Shown in pieces: positions 1 through 5,886 of a DNA stretch of 9,499 nt. Origin of the DNA: UBA8389 sp964472175 (lineage in GTDB: Bacteria; Bacteroidota; Bacteroidia; Bacteroidales; UBA1402); NCBI GenBank assembly GCA_964472175.1, contig CAYYJF010000065.1, positions 1-9,499 on the forward strand, given 5' to 3'. Every line of letters begins with the position of its first letter. Position 1 is the stretch's first letter. The position numbers and the translations under genes are program-made. The notes under the pieces were generated by a model. The model was not told the DNA's origin. It was given only the letters and a program-made list of their open reading frames with translations, and searched no databases.

Positions 1-863
1 ATTTCTTCAATGCATTTGTCGCGAATGCCACATTGGTTGTAGATTCTGGTTACGGCTTTGATTTTTTTGACTTCAGAGCATGTTGTTTGGTTGATCCAAT
101 ACTCCAGTTCCGTTTTGTCTGAACCGGTGGCTTCATTCAGGGCATGAATCAGCAAAAAAGTTTTCTTGTTGCAGATAATATCTCCACCAATGCGTTTTCC
201 GAATGTGGCGGTTTCACCATAGACATCCAGATAATCGTCCATCAATTGAAAAGCCAAACCGATGTTGATTCCAAATTGATACAGGTTTTCTGCATCGGTA
301 TCGGATGCCCCGCCGGCAATGGCTCCCAGCTTCAAACTGGCAGCAATGAGCACCGCCGTTTTTAGTCGGATCATGTTCATATAGGACTCGATGTGAACCT
401 CCTTCTGGGTTTCAAAATCCATGTCAAACTGTTGGCCTTCACAAACTTCCAATGCGGTTTTTGTAAATAGTTGAAGCCCTTTCTCGAGCACATTTTTTGT
501 GGAATGTCCAAAGACCTCATAAGCAAGTATCTGCATGGCATCGCCCGAGAGAATGGCCACATTGTCGTCCCATTTGATGTGGACGCAATCCATGTTTCGG
601 CGGGTGGGGGCTTTGTCCATGATGTCGTCATGCAGCAATGTGAAATTGTGAAATATTTCCAAAGCCAGAGCCGGGCTCAGAGCCTTGCTGCTGTTGTCTG
701 AGAAAAGTTCGCAGGCAAGCAAACAGAGGGTTGGACGCATGCGTTTGCCGCCCATGGACAGGACATAGCGGATGGGTTCGTATAATCGGACGGGTTGCTT
801 TGACAGGGAAAGTTCATTTAAGGCCAGATTGATTTGTTTCAACAGCTCGTCGGGTTTTGTCAT
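1..863 (-). CDS. Polyprenyl diphosphate synthase (trans-isoprenyl diphosphate synthase), C-terminus cut by window edge
   Basis: Reading the minus strand from the ATG at 863 gives 287 uninterrupted codons to the edge. Family members are about 320-330 residues, so roughly 35-40 are missing. Both aspartate-rich Mg/diphosphate motifs are present: DDIMD at residues 79-83 followed by a basic pair (TRR), and DDYLD at 209-213. GGKRMRP (38-44) is the usual IPP-binding segment. The enzyme condenses isopentenyl diphosphate with an allylic diphosphate to make C15-C20 or longer prenyl chains for quinones and undecaprenyl phosphate. The first motif has no two-residue insertion, and the fifth residue before it is Phe74. 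In studied synthases that combination goes with chains around C20, but this is inference only. No in-frame ATG lies just upstream, and GAAGAAG precedes the start. It lies 86 bases downstream of tonB, with its own promoter. The family is certain; the exact product is not. Confidence 0.93.
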   Translation of the reverse strand, partial: MTKPDELLKQINLALNELSLSKQPVRLYEPIRYVLSMGGKRMRPTLCLLACELFSDNSSKALSPALALEIFHNFTLLHDDIMDKAPTRRNMDCVHIKWDDNVAILSGDAMQILAYEVFGHSTKNVLEKGLQLFTKTALEVCEGQQFDMDFETQKEVHIESYMNMIRLKTAVLIAASLKLGAIAGGASDTDAENLYQFGINIGLAFQLMDDYLDVYGETATFGKRIGGDIICNKKTFLLIHALNEATGSDKTELEYWINQTTCSEVKKIKAVTRIYNQCGIRDKCIEE

Positions 864-886
864 AGCTTCTTCAGGTATAGTTTTTT

Positions 887-917
887 CAAAAGTACATGAA
901 CTAAAACTGAGAAACAA
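887..917 (-). promoter_or_regulatory. Bacteroidota-type promoter for the polyprenyl synthase gene
   Basis: On the minus strand a -7 box TACTTTTG (894 to 887) matches TAnnTTTG. It is preceded after 20 bases by TTG (917 to 915), which fits the -33 element. Initiation would fall near 880, giving a leader of about 17 bases before the ATG at 863. The gene can therefore be expressed independently of tonB upstream. The call rests on the motif match and position only. Confidence 0.6.
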
Positions 918-949
918 CCAATTTGAGAAAAAATAAATGTGTATTCGAT

Positions 950-1732
950 CTATTTTAACCGAAAAACAACGGGTAAAATATATTTGACGGCAATGGGTTT
1001 GCCGTTTTTCATGGCAGGTTTCCATCTTGGCATGGTGCGCAGCACGCGAATGGCCTCGCGGTCTAAATCGGGATCGACTGGTTTAATTACCTGTATTTGT
1101 CTGATCATTCCGTCTTTGTCGATGATAAAACTGCAAGTGACGGTGCTTTGCAATTTTTTTAGATATGCCGAATTTGGGTATCGAATGTTTTTGGCCAAAT
1201 GCAGAATCAATCCGTTTTCTCCACCGGGAAAACCAGGCATGATGTCGACTGTAGTATATAACTGATCTTCAGCAACTTCGTCTTTGGGTTCTGTTTCTTT
1301 TTCTTCTTCTTCGGTTTCTTTGGTGAGCTCTTCATAGTACATGTCTATGACGGTTTCGGGTTGAACCATCAAATCAAGCAAGTCTTGCGATTGTGGTTGG
1401 CTGCGCTTCGAATTGGATTTTTCCGTTGCTTCACTGGCATACGGATTGGGAATCTTGGTTTGCGCCAATTCCCGCATTGGTTCTTCTTCCATGATGGCAG
1501 TTAAGAGCTCGTATTGTTCTGCTACAAAAGCCTCTTCTTCTTCCTGACTTTTTTGATAGGACCAATTGTCATACCAATACCAAAACAGATAACCCATTGC
1601 AAATAAAGTGGTTGTAAAGATGAATGACCATAAATGCCGCATCCCGGATCCCATGCGAAGCTTGTACGCTCCGTAGGATTTGTTTCTGTTTTCAAATATC
1701 AGATCGGTCCAGGATCGGGAATGCAGGTTCAT
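950..1732 (-). CDS. tonB: TonB-family energy transducer
   Basis: 260-residue inner-membrane protein. Residues 8-23 (WTDLIFENRNKSYGAY) are the cytoplasmic leader typical of Bacteroidota TonB. One membrane segment follows at about 33-55, rich in Phe, Trp and Tyr. A periplasmic linker spans about 56-158, and the C-terminal TonB domain about 160-260. That domain includes PGFPGGENG (166-174), the YP segment near 185-186, the CSFIIDKDGMI strand pair (200-210) and a PRWKPA/GKPIAVKY ending (235-250). With ExbB/ExbD it would pass proton-motive energy to outer-membrane receptors such as SusC-like transporters; no receptor or exbBD lies in the window. The linker is unusual: instead of a proline-rich rod it is strongly acidic, with EEEE at 64-67 and a Glu/Lys run near 138-156. 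The gene is transcribed divergently from porQ. Confidence 0.93.
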   Translation of the reverse strand: MNLHSRSWTDLIFENRNKSYGAYKLRMGSGMRHLWSFIFTTTLFAMGYLFWYWYDNWSYQKSQEEEEAFVAEQYELLTAIMEEEPMRELAQTKIPNPYASEATEKSNSKRSQPQSQDLLDLMVQPETVIDMYYEELTKETEEEEKETEPKDEVAEDQLYTTVDIMPGFPGGENGLILHLAKNIRYPNSAYLKKLQSTVTCSFIIDKDGMIRQIQVIKPVDPDLDREAIRVLRTMPRWKPAMKNGKPIAVKYILPVVFRLK

Positions 1733-1770
1733 TTTTTGTTTCTACAAGGGTGACAAAAATATCCGTACCA

Positions 1771-1778
1771 CAAAAGTA
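1771..1778 (-). promoter_or_regulatory. Candidate -7 box for tonB
   Basis: TACTTTTG on the minus strand (1778 to 1771) matches TAnnTTTG. It would start transcription near 1764, about 30 bases before the tonB ATG at 1732. No TTG is seen at the expected -33 distance, so the call rests on the -7 box alone. It sits back to back with the porQ promoter. Confidence 0.45.
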
Positions 1779-1815
1779 CAATTTTATGTGCTTGCATTTT
1801 GCTGCTTTGTGTTAA

Positions 1816-1845
1816 TTTGAGTTAGATGAAAAACGTGTATCTTTG
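1816..1845 (+). promoter_or_regulatory. Bacteroidota-type promoter for porQ
   Basis: A TTTG (1816-1819) and a -7 box TATCTTTG (1838-1845) are separated by 18 bases, matching the TTTG / TAnnTTTG layout of the phylum's main sigma factor. Transcription would begin near 1851, leaving a leader of about 20 bases before the ATG at 1870. The TTG at 1843, which could be read as an upstream start codon, is part of the -7 box, so it should not be in the mRNA. Confidence 0.65.
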
Positions 1846-1869
1846 AACTCATGCTTGATTGATTGCAAA

Positions 1870-2871
1870 ATGCGTCGAAGTCTGTTGATATTTCTGCTGT
1901 TGTTGTCTGCTTTCAGGGCTTTGGCTCAGGTGGGAGAACCAACCTTTTCATTTCTGAATTTACCCTATTCAACCGCTGCTTCCGGCGTGGGTGGTAACAG
2001 TGTGTCCTCTCAGGAAAGCGATTTGAATATGGTGTTGCACAATCCTGCCATTTTAGAGGGCGATTTCGACCGCAACGCCTCGGTGAGTTATTTGAATTAT
2101 ATGGCTGACATACAGGTGGGTTCGGCCATTTATGCCTGGAAGCAAAAGGATAGAGGTGCCTGGATGGCCGGCGTTCGATATGTGGATTATGGCAACATGC
2201 TTTGGACTTCAAACGAAGGTGTTATTTTGGGTGAAACTGGTGCAACGGACTTGGCTTTATCCATGGGTTATGCCATGCCATTGACCGACAGACTTCAGGC
2301 CGGCATTCAAGTGGGGTGGCTGTATTCGGCCCTGGGTGAATATGTTGCATCTGGTCTGTACAGCGATTTGGGTTTGTATTATTTGAATACCGAGTCCTTG
2401 TTTTCGGCCGGATTGGTTTTGAAAAATATGGGCGTTCAAACCAATGCCTATGACGAAACCTATGAATCCCTTCCCTGGGACATCCAACTAGGTTTCAGCA
2501 AAAAACTGGCTCATGCGCCTTTTCGTTTAACCGCTACCATTCAGTCTTTGTCAAATCTGGACATTCAATATGTGGACAGAACAGAACAGGAAAATATAAA
2601 ACAGCCCACTTTCGTCCAAAAACTTTTTAAGCATGTGAATTTGGGGCTGGAGTTGGTGCCCAACGATCAGTTCCTAGTGAGTTTTGGCTGTCATTTCAGA
2701 AGGTTGAACGAACTTGGAATTGAGCAACGAACCCCTTTTGGTGGGTTTACTTTGGGAATGGCCATTCGTATGAAAACAGGTCGAATAGGTGCTTCCTATG
2801 CCAAATATCACCTCTCGGGAAATGCCCTGCAAATGTCTTATTCGGTAGATTTATCAAAAATTGGCTTATGA
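1870..2871 (+). CDS. porQ: Type IX secretion system outer-membrane barrel protein PorQ
   Basis: 333 residues from ATG 1870. The frame stays open upstream to a TTG at 1843, but that codon lies in the promoter. Starting at 1870 gives a clean signal peptide (MRRSLLIFLLLLSAFRALAQ). The mature part opens with a segment typical of PorQ, containing FSFLNLPYSTAASGVGG and a DLNMVLHNPAIL stretch. It then alternates aromatic beta strands with short turns to a C-terminal strand (MSYSVDLSKIGL), as expected of a barrel related to PorV/FadL. In type IX secretion PorQ is an outer-membrane component, reported to work with PorZ in delivering anionic lipopolysaccharide for cargo anchoring; that role is family knowledge. 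No other T9SS gene is in the window. The stop overlaps the cmk start by 4 bases (ATGA), and my recollection is that porQ and cmk adjoin in other Bacteroidota. A general PorV/PorP-like porin is the alternative. Confidence 0.82.
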   Translation: MRRSLLIFLLLLSAFRALAQVGEPTFSFLNLPYSTAASGVGGNSVSSQESDLNMVLHNPAILEGDFDRNASVSYLNYMADIQVGSAIYAWKQKDRGAWMAGVRYVDYGNMLWTSNEGVILGETGATDLALSMGYAMPLTDRLQAGIQVGWLYSALGEYVASGLYSDLGLYYLNTESLFSAGLVLKNMGVQTNAYDETYESLPWDIQLGFSKKLAHAPFRLTATIQSLSNLDIQYVDRTEQENIKQPTFVQKLFKHVNLGLELVPNDQFLVSFGCHFRRLNELGIEQRTPFGGFTLGMAIRMKTGRIGASYAKYHLSGNALQMSYSVDLSKIGL

Positions 2872-3554
2872 AAAAACTGATCATTGCGATAGATGGATTT
2901 TCGTCTTGTGGTAAAAGTACCATGGCCAAATCGTTGGCCAAAAGCTTGAATTATATCTATGTGGACACCGGTGCCATGTATCGGGCTGCAGCTTTATATT
3001 GTATTCAGAAGGGATTGATTGTCAATGATGTGCTTGATGTTGAGGCCTTGAAATCTGAATTGGACAACATTGTGGTTACGTTTAAAAATGATGCACAGGG
3101 ACAAAATCAAACCTATTTGAATGGTGTCAATGTGGAACGGGAAATCCGCACCATGGAAGTGTCCTATGCTGTCAGTCCGGTGAGTGCGGTTGGCTTCCTC
3201 CGGGAAAAAATGGTGGATTTGCAGCGAAAAGCCGGTGAACAAGGTGGCGTTGTCATGGATGGACGCGATATTGGAACGGTGGTTTTTCCACATGCAGATT
3301 TGAAAATATTTGTCGTTGCTGATGCACAAATCCGTGCTGAAAGAAGATATAAAGAATTGGTAGAGAAGGGGCAACCCGAGCCTTTTGATGCGATTTTACA
3401 CAACATCATGCGTCGGGATGCCTATGACCAATCGCGCGAAGTGAGCCCGCTTCGAAAAGCAGATGATGCCATCGAGATGGACAATGGGACGCTGACTTTG
3501 GAAGCGCAGGATGCTTGGTTGATGGAACAGGTAAATCGGATTCAACATGGCTAA
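2868..3554 (+). CDS. cmk: Cytidylate kinase
   Basis: 228 residues, the normal length for bacterial CMP kinase. It phosphorylates CMP and dCMP to the diphosphates using ATP, in the cytoplasm. The P-loop GFSSCGKS lies at 10-17, the substrate-site motif DTGAMYR at 33-39, the DGRDIGT motif at 131-137 (arginine contacting the CMP phosphate), and an RRD segment followed by D..R..SP at 182-194 corresponds to the lid and Arg finger region. The 71-100 stretch, with YLNGVNVEREIRT, is the CMP-binding insert that separates this family from other nucleoside monophosphate kinases. The ATG overlaps the porQ stop (ATGA) with no clear Shine-Dalgarno, so translation probably depends on reinitiation after porQ. 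The end overlaps ispH by 8 bases. Confidence 0.97.
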   Translation: MKKLIIAIDGFSSCGKSTMAKSLAKSLNYIYVDTGAMYRAAALYCIQKGLIVNDVLDVEALKSELDNIVVTFKNDAQGQNQTYLNGVNVEREIRTMEVSYAVSPVSAVGFLREKMVDLQRKAGEQGGVVMDGRDIGTVVFPHADLKIFVVADAQIRAERRYKELVEKGQPEPFDAILHNIMRRDAYDQSREVSPLRKADDAIEMDNGTLTLEAQDAWLMEQVNRIQHG

Positions 3555-4419
3555 AATTGAGATCGACAAACATTCGGGTTTTTGCATGGGCGTGGTGAAA
3601 GCCATTCAAAGTGCAGAAAAATTCCTGAATGAAAACGATGGAGCCTTGTACAGTCTGGGCGATATCGTGCACAATAACAAAGAAGTAGAGCGCTTGGAAT
3701 CCAGGGGGATGCAGACCATCGATCACGATTTTCTGAAATCCATCCGCAATGCCAATGTGCTGTTTCGGGCGCATGGTGAGCCGCCTTCGACCTACGAAAT
3801 TGCCAAAGAGAACAACATCAACCTGATTGATGCGACTTGTCCTGTCGTACTCGGATTACAGGCAAAAATCAGAAAGAAATTTCAAACGGCTGAAGCCAAG
3901 GATACGCAAATCGTCATTTTTGGCAAAAAAGGGCATGCCGAAGTGGTCGGATTGATGGGTCAAACCAATCAAACTGCCATCGTATTGGATCAAACAACAG
4001 ATTTGAGTGCTTTGGATTTCTCCAAACCGATTGAATTGTATTCTCAGACCACCATGCCATTGGATGCATTCAGGAGCTTGGTAGAAAAGATCCGGTCTTC
4101 CATGCAGCCCGGAGTTCCATTCAACTACCACGATACGGTTTGTCGTCAAGTGGCCAATCGGCTGCCCCTGATACGGGCTTTTGCCGCCCAACATGAAGTG
4201 GTGTTGTTTGTCAGCGGCTCCAAGAGTTCAAACGGGAAGGCTTTGTTTGAGGCATGCCAATCGGTCAATGAGCGAACCTATTTTCTGACCGGCCCCGAAG
4301 ATCTGACACTTGACATGATACAGGAAGTTGAAACCATCGGTATTTGCGGTGCCACATCCACCCCGCTTTGGTTGATGGAAGATGTGAAAAAACAGGCAGA
4401 AATGCACTTGAATAGATAG
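3547..4419 (+). CDS. ispH: 4-hydroxy-3-methylbut-2-enyl diphosphate reductase (IspH/LytB)
   Basis: 290 residues. It catalyses the last step of the MEP pathway, reductive removal of the hydroxyl from HMBPP to give IPP and DMAPP, using a [4Fe-4S] cluster. The three cluster cysteines are at 13 (GFCMGV), 98 (ATCPV) and 199 (TVCRQVANR), nearly the spacing of the E. coli enzyme. Substrate and proton-relay residues are also visible: His42 (HNNKEV), His76 (RAHG), His130 and the catalytic Glu132 (GHAEVVG), the Thr pair in SQTTM (167-170), SSN at 227-229 and Ser271 (ATSTP). CRQVANR in place of the CxAT form of proteobacteria looks typical of Bacteroidota. Its ATGGCTAA start region overlaps the cmk stop. 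It implies that this organism makes isoprenoids by the MEP route, consistent with the prenyl synthase at 1-863. Confidence 0.97.
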   Translation: MAKIEIDKHSGFCMGVVKAIQSAEKFLNENDGALYSLGDIVHNNKEVERLESRGMQTIDHDFLKSIRNANVLFRAHGEPPSTYEIAKENNINLIDATCPVVLGLQAKIRKKFQTAEAKDTQIVIFGKKGHAEVVGLMGQTNQTAIVLDQTTDLSALDFSKPIELYSQTTMPLDAFRSLVEKIRSSMQPGVPFNYHDTVCRQVANRLPLIRAFAAQHEVVLFVSGSKSSNGKALFEACQSVNERTYFLTGPEDLTLDMIQEVETIGICGATSTPLWLMEDVKKQAEMHLNR

Positions 4420-4436
4420 CAAAACCAGTATATTTG
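4408..4436 (+). promoter_or_regulatory. Bacteroidota-type promoter for pfkA
   Basis: TTG at 4408-4410, inside the last codons of ispH, and a -7 box TATATTTG at 4429-4436 are 18 bases apart. Initiation near 4442 would give a leader of about 29 bases that keeps the AGAGG ribosome site at 4457-4461. pfkA can therefore be transcribed on its own as well as by read-through from porQ-cmk-ispH. Confidence 0.65.
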
Positions 4437-4470
4437 CACCAGCTCCCAAACAATTTAGAGGTTAACAATT

Positions 4471-5451
4471 ATGAGCGACATTAAGACAATTGGAATTTTT
4501 ACATCGGGAGGTGATGCCCCCGGGATGAATGCGGCCATCCGTGCGGTGACCAGATCGGCTATTTTTAACGGATTGAAGGTCAAAGCCATTTATCGTGGTT
4601 ACAAAGGCCTGATCACGGGTGAAATCAAAGAGTTTAAATCACAGGATGTCAGCAACATCATTCAACAAGGTGGCACCATCTTGAAAACAGCCAGAAGCGA
4701 AGAATTTCGTACGGCTGAAGGTCGGAAGTTGGCATACGACACTTTAATCAAAGAAGAAATTGACGCGTTGGTCGCCATTGGAGGAGACGGAACACTGACG
4801 GGTGCCCGTATTTTTGCCAATGAGTATAATTTTCCTATTGTGGGTGTACCCGGAACCATTGACAATGATATTTTTGGAACGGATTCGACCATTGGATATG
4901 ATACAGCTTTAAATACCATTCTGGATGCTGTCGATAAAATTCGGGACACGGCATCCTCACATGAGCGCTTGTTTTTTATTGAAGTGATGGGGCGTGATGC
5001 AGGTTTTTTGGCATTGAACGGAGCCATTGCTTCCGGAGCCGAAGCTGCCATCATTCCCGAGATTTCCACCGAAGTGGATCAGTTGGAAGAATTTATCAAA
5101 CAGGGATTTAGAAAATCCAAAAACAGTTCCATCGTTTTGGTCGCCGAAAGTGAAATTACGGGAGGTGCCATGCATTTTGCCGACAGGGTGAAAAAAGAAT
5201 ATCCGGAGTACGATGTGCGTGTGGTGATTTTAGGCCATGTGCAACGTGGTGGATCTCCATCTGCTTTCGACCGTATTTTGGCCAGTCGCCTGGGTGCTGC
5301 ATCCATCGAAGCTTTGATGGACGGACAACGCAATGTGATGGTGGGGATAGAAAACGACAAAGTGGTGTTGGTGCCTTTTTCAAAAGCCATCAAAAACGAC
5401 AAACCTGTCGATCCTGAATTGATCAAAGTGCTTAAATCTTTATCTATTTAG
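4471..5451 (+). CDS. pfkA: ATP-dependent 6-phosphofructokinase
   Basis: 326 residues, close to the E. coli PfkA length. It phosphorylates fructose 6-phosphate to fructose 1,6-bisphosphate, the committed step of glycolysis. Nucleotide motif TSGGDAPGMN is at 11-20. GGDGT is at 104-108: the Gly after GGD marks an ATP user, where PPi-dependent enzymes have Asp. PGTIDND is at 127-133 with catalytic Asp131; the Gly in place of Lys again argues for ATP. MGRDAG (173-178), a Glu in ESEIT (226-230) and HVQRGG (256-261) bind the sugar phosphate. One of the stronger ribosome sites in the window, AGAGG, lies 9 bases before the ATG. It follows ispH by 51 bases and ends before a hairpin at 5482. Confidence 0.97.
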   Translation: MSDIKTIGIFTSGGDAPGMNAAIRAVTRSAIFNGLKVKAIYRGYKGLITGEIKEFKSQDVSNIIQQGGTILKTARSEEFRTAEGRKLAYDTLIKEEIDALVAIGGDGTLTGARIFANEYNFPIVGVPGTIDNDIFGTDSTIGYDTALNTILDAVDKIRDTASSHERLFFIEVMGRDAGFLALNGAIASGAEAAIIPEISTEVDQLEEFIKQGFRKSKNSSIVLVAESEITGGAMHFADRVKKEYPEYDVRVVILGHVQRGGSPSAFDRILASRLGAASIEALMDGQRNVMVGIENDKVVLVPFSKAIKNDKPVDPELIKVLKSLSI

Positions 5452-5481
5452 AATAAGGTTTAATAGATTCTTTATATCAAC

Positions 5482-5509
5482 CCAAAACATACGAAAATGT
5501 ATGTTTTGG
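5482..5509. terminator. Hairpin between convergent transcripts, probable bidirectional terminator
   Basis: A perfect 11-base inverted repeat, CCAAAACATAC at 5482-5492 and GTATGTTTTGG at 5499-5509, closes a 6-base loop. It lies 30 bases after the pfkA stop and 51 bases after the stop of the minus-strand ORF at 5561-5758. A second, outer pair (AATAGATT at 5462-5469, AATCTATT at 5523-5530) could extend the fold. There is no long T run after the stem on either strand, so it may block RNA decay rather than terminate transcription. Confidence 0.55.
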
Positions 5510-5560
5510 CATAGCCGATAGCAATCTATTTGAAACCAGCCGTTATGTCCAAATCTGTTT

Positions 5561-5758
5561 TTAGATTTTAATGTGTTGGCTTTCTCTGTTCAGAACGGTC
5601 AGAAACAACCTGTCTGCATGTAAATGTGCTGCCAATTGGCCAATGACTTCATCCAGATTTACGTCTTTGTTGCTCAATAACAAACTCAACTCCAACAACA
5701 AATCCAGTTCTTTGGCACCATAACAATCGGCCTTGTTGTACTTACATAATGAATCCAT
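5561..5758 (-). pseudogene. 65-residue ORF resembling the N-terminal part of a GAF domain; likely truncated regulator fragment
   Basis: No whole-protein match is recognised. Residues about 17-65 (KELDLLLELSLLLSN, then LDEVIGQLAAHL, then DRLFLTVLNRESQHIKI) follow the opening helix-helix-strand pattern of GAF domains found at the start of NifA-like sigma-54 activators and sensor kinases. The protein stops just where the second strand of the sheet should run, so no ligand pocket, ATPase or kinase part exists. The other frames between the stop and pfkA show no continuation of a GAF domain, so a single frameshift does not explain it. An ATG at 5758 is preceded by AGGTAAA, and a -7-like box lies upstream at 5819-5826, so it could still be expressed. 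It may be a remnant of a deleted regulator or a small standalone protein. The GAF resemblance is from pattern reading alone. Confidence 0.5.
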
Positions 5759-5818
5759 TTTACCTATATTAGTTTACAATATAACACGTCAACCTATAAA
5801 ACGGCATTATAATGATTA

Positions 5819-5826
5819 CAAATATA
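5819..5826 (-). promoter_or_regulatory. Candidate -7 box upstream of the GAF-like ORF
   Basis: TATATTTG on the minus strand (5826 to 5819) matches TAnnTTTG and would start RNA near 5812, leaving a leader of about 54 bases. There is no TTG at the right distance upstream. It lies just after the terminator-like hairpin that ends the meaB operon, which suggests a separate transcript for the small ORF. The surrounding sequence is very AT-rich, so a chance match is possible. Confidence 0.35.
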
Positions 5827-5828
5827 TA

Positions 5829-5876
5829 GAAAAATAGCCAAGGAGTAAAGTGGAAACAATGAAATCCTTGCTTTTT
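5829..5876. terminator. Terminator-like hairpin after meaB
   Basis: CAAGGA (5839-5844) and TCCTTG (5865-5870) form a 6-base stem with a 20-base loop. On the minus strand the stem is followed by GCTATTTTTCT, and on the plus strand by CTTTTTG, so A and T runs flank it and can lengthen the stem. It lies 11 bases downstream of the meaB stop at 5887. The short stem and long loop keep this tentative. Confidence 0.45.
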
Positions 5877-5886
5877 GTCAGAAAAA

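Noticed and set aside
939..1265. A 108-codon plus-strand frame opposite the 3' part of tonB.
   Set aside because: It is antisense to the conserved TonB C-terminal domain and its product resembles nothing known.
1843..1869. A TTG start that would add nine residues to PorQ.
   Set aside because: The codon forms the end of the -7 promoter box, and the extension would spoil an otherwise standard signal peptide.
5452..5560. A frameshifted continuation of the GAF-like ORF.
   Set aside because: I read the alternative frames after the stop; none gives the strand-turn-helix pattern expected for the rest of a GAF domain.
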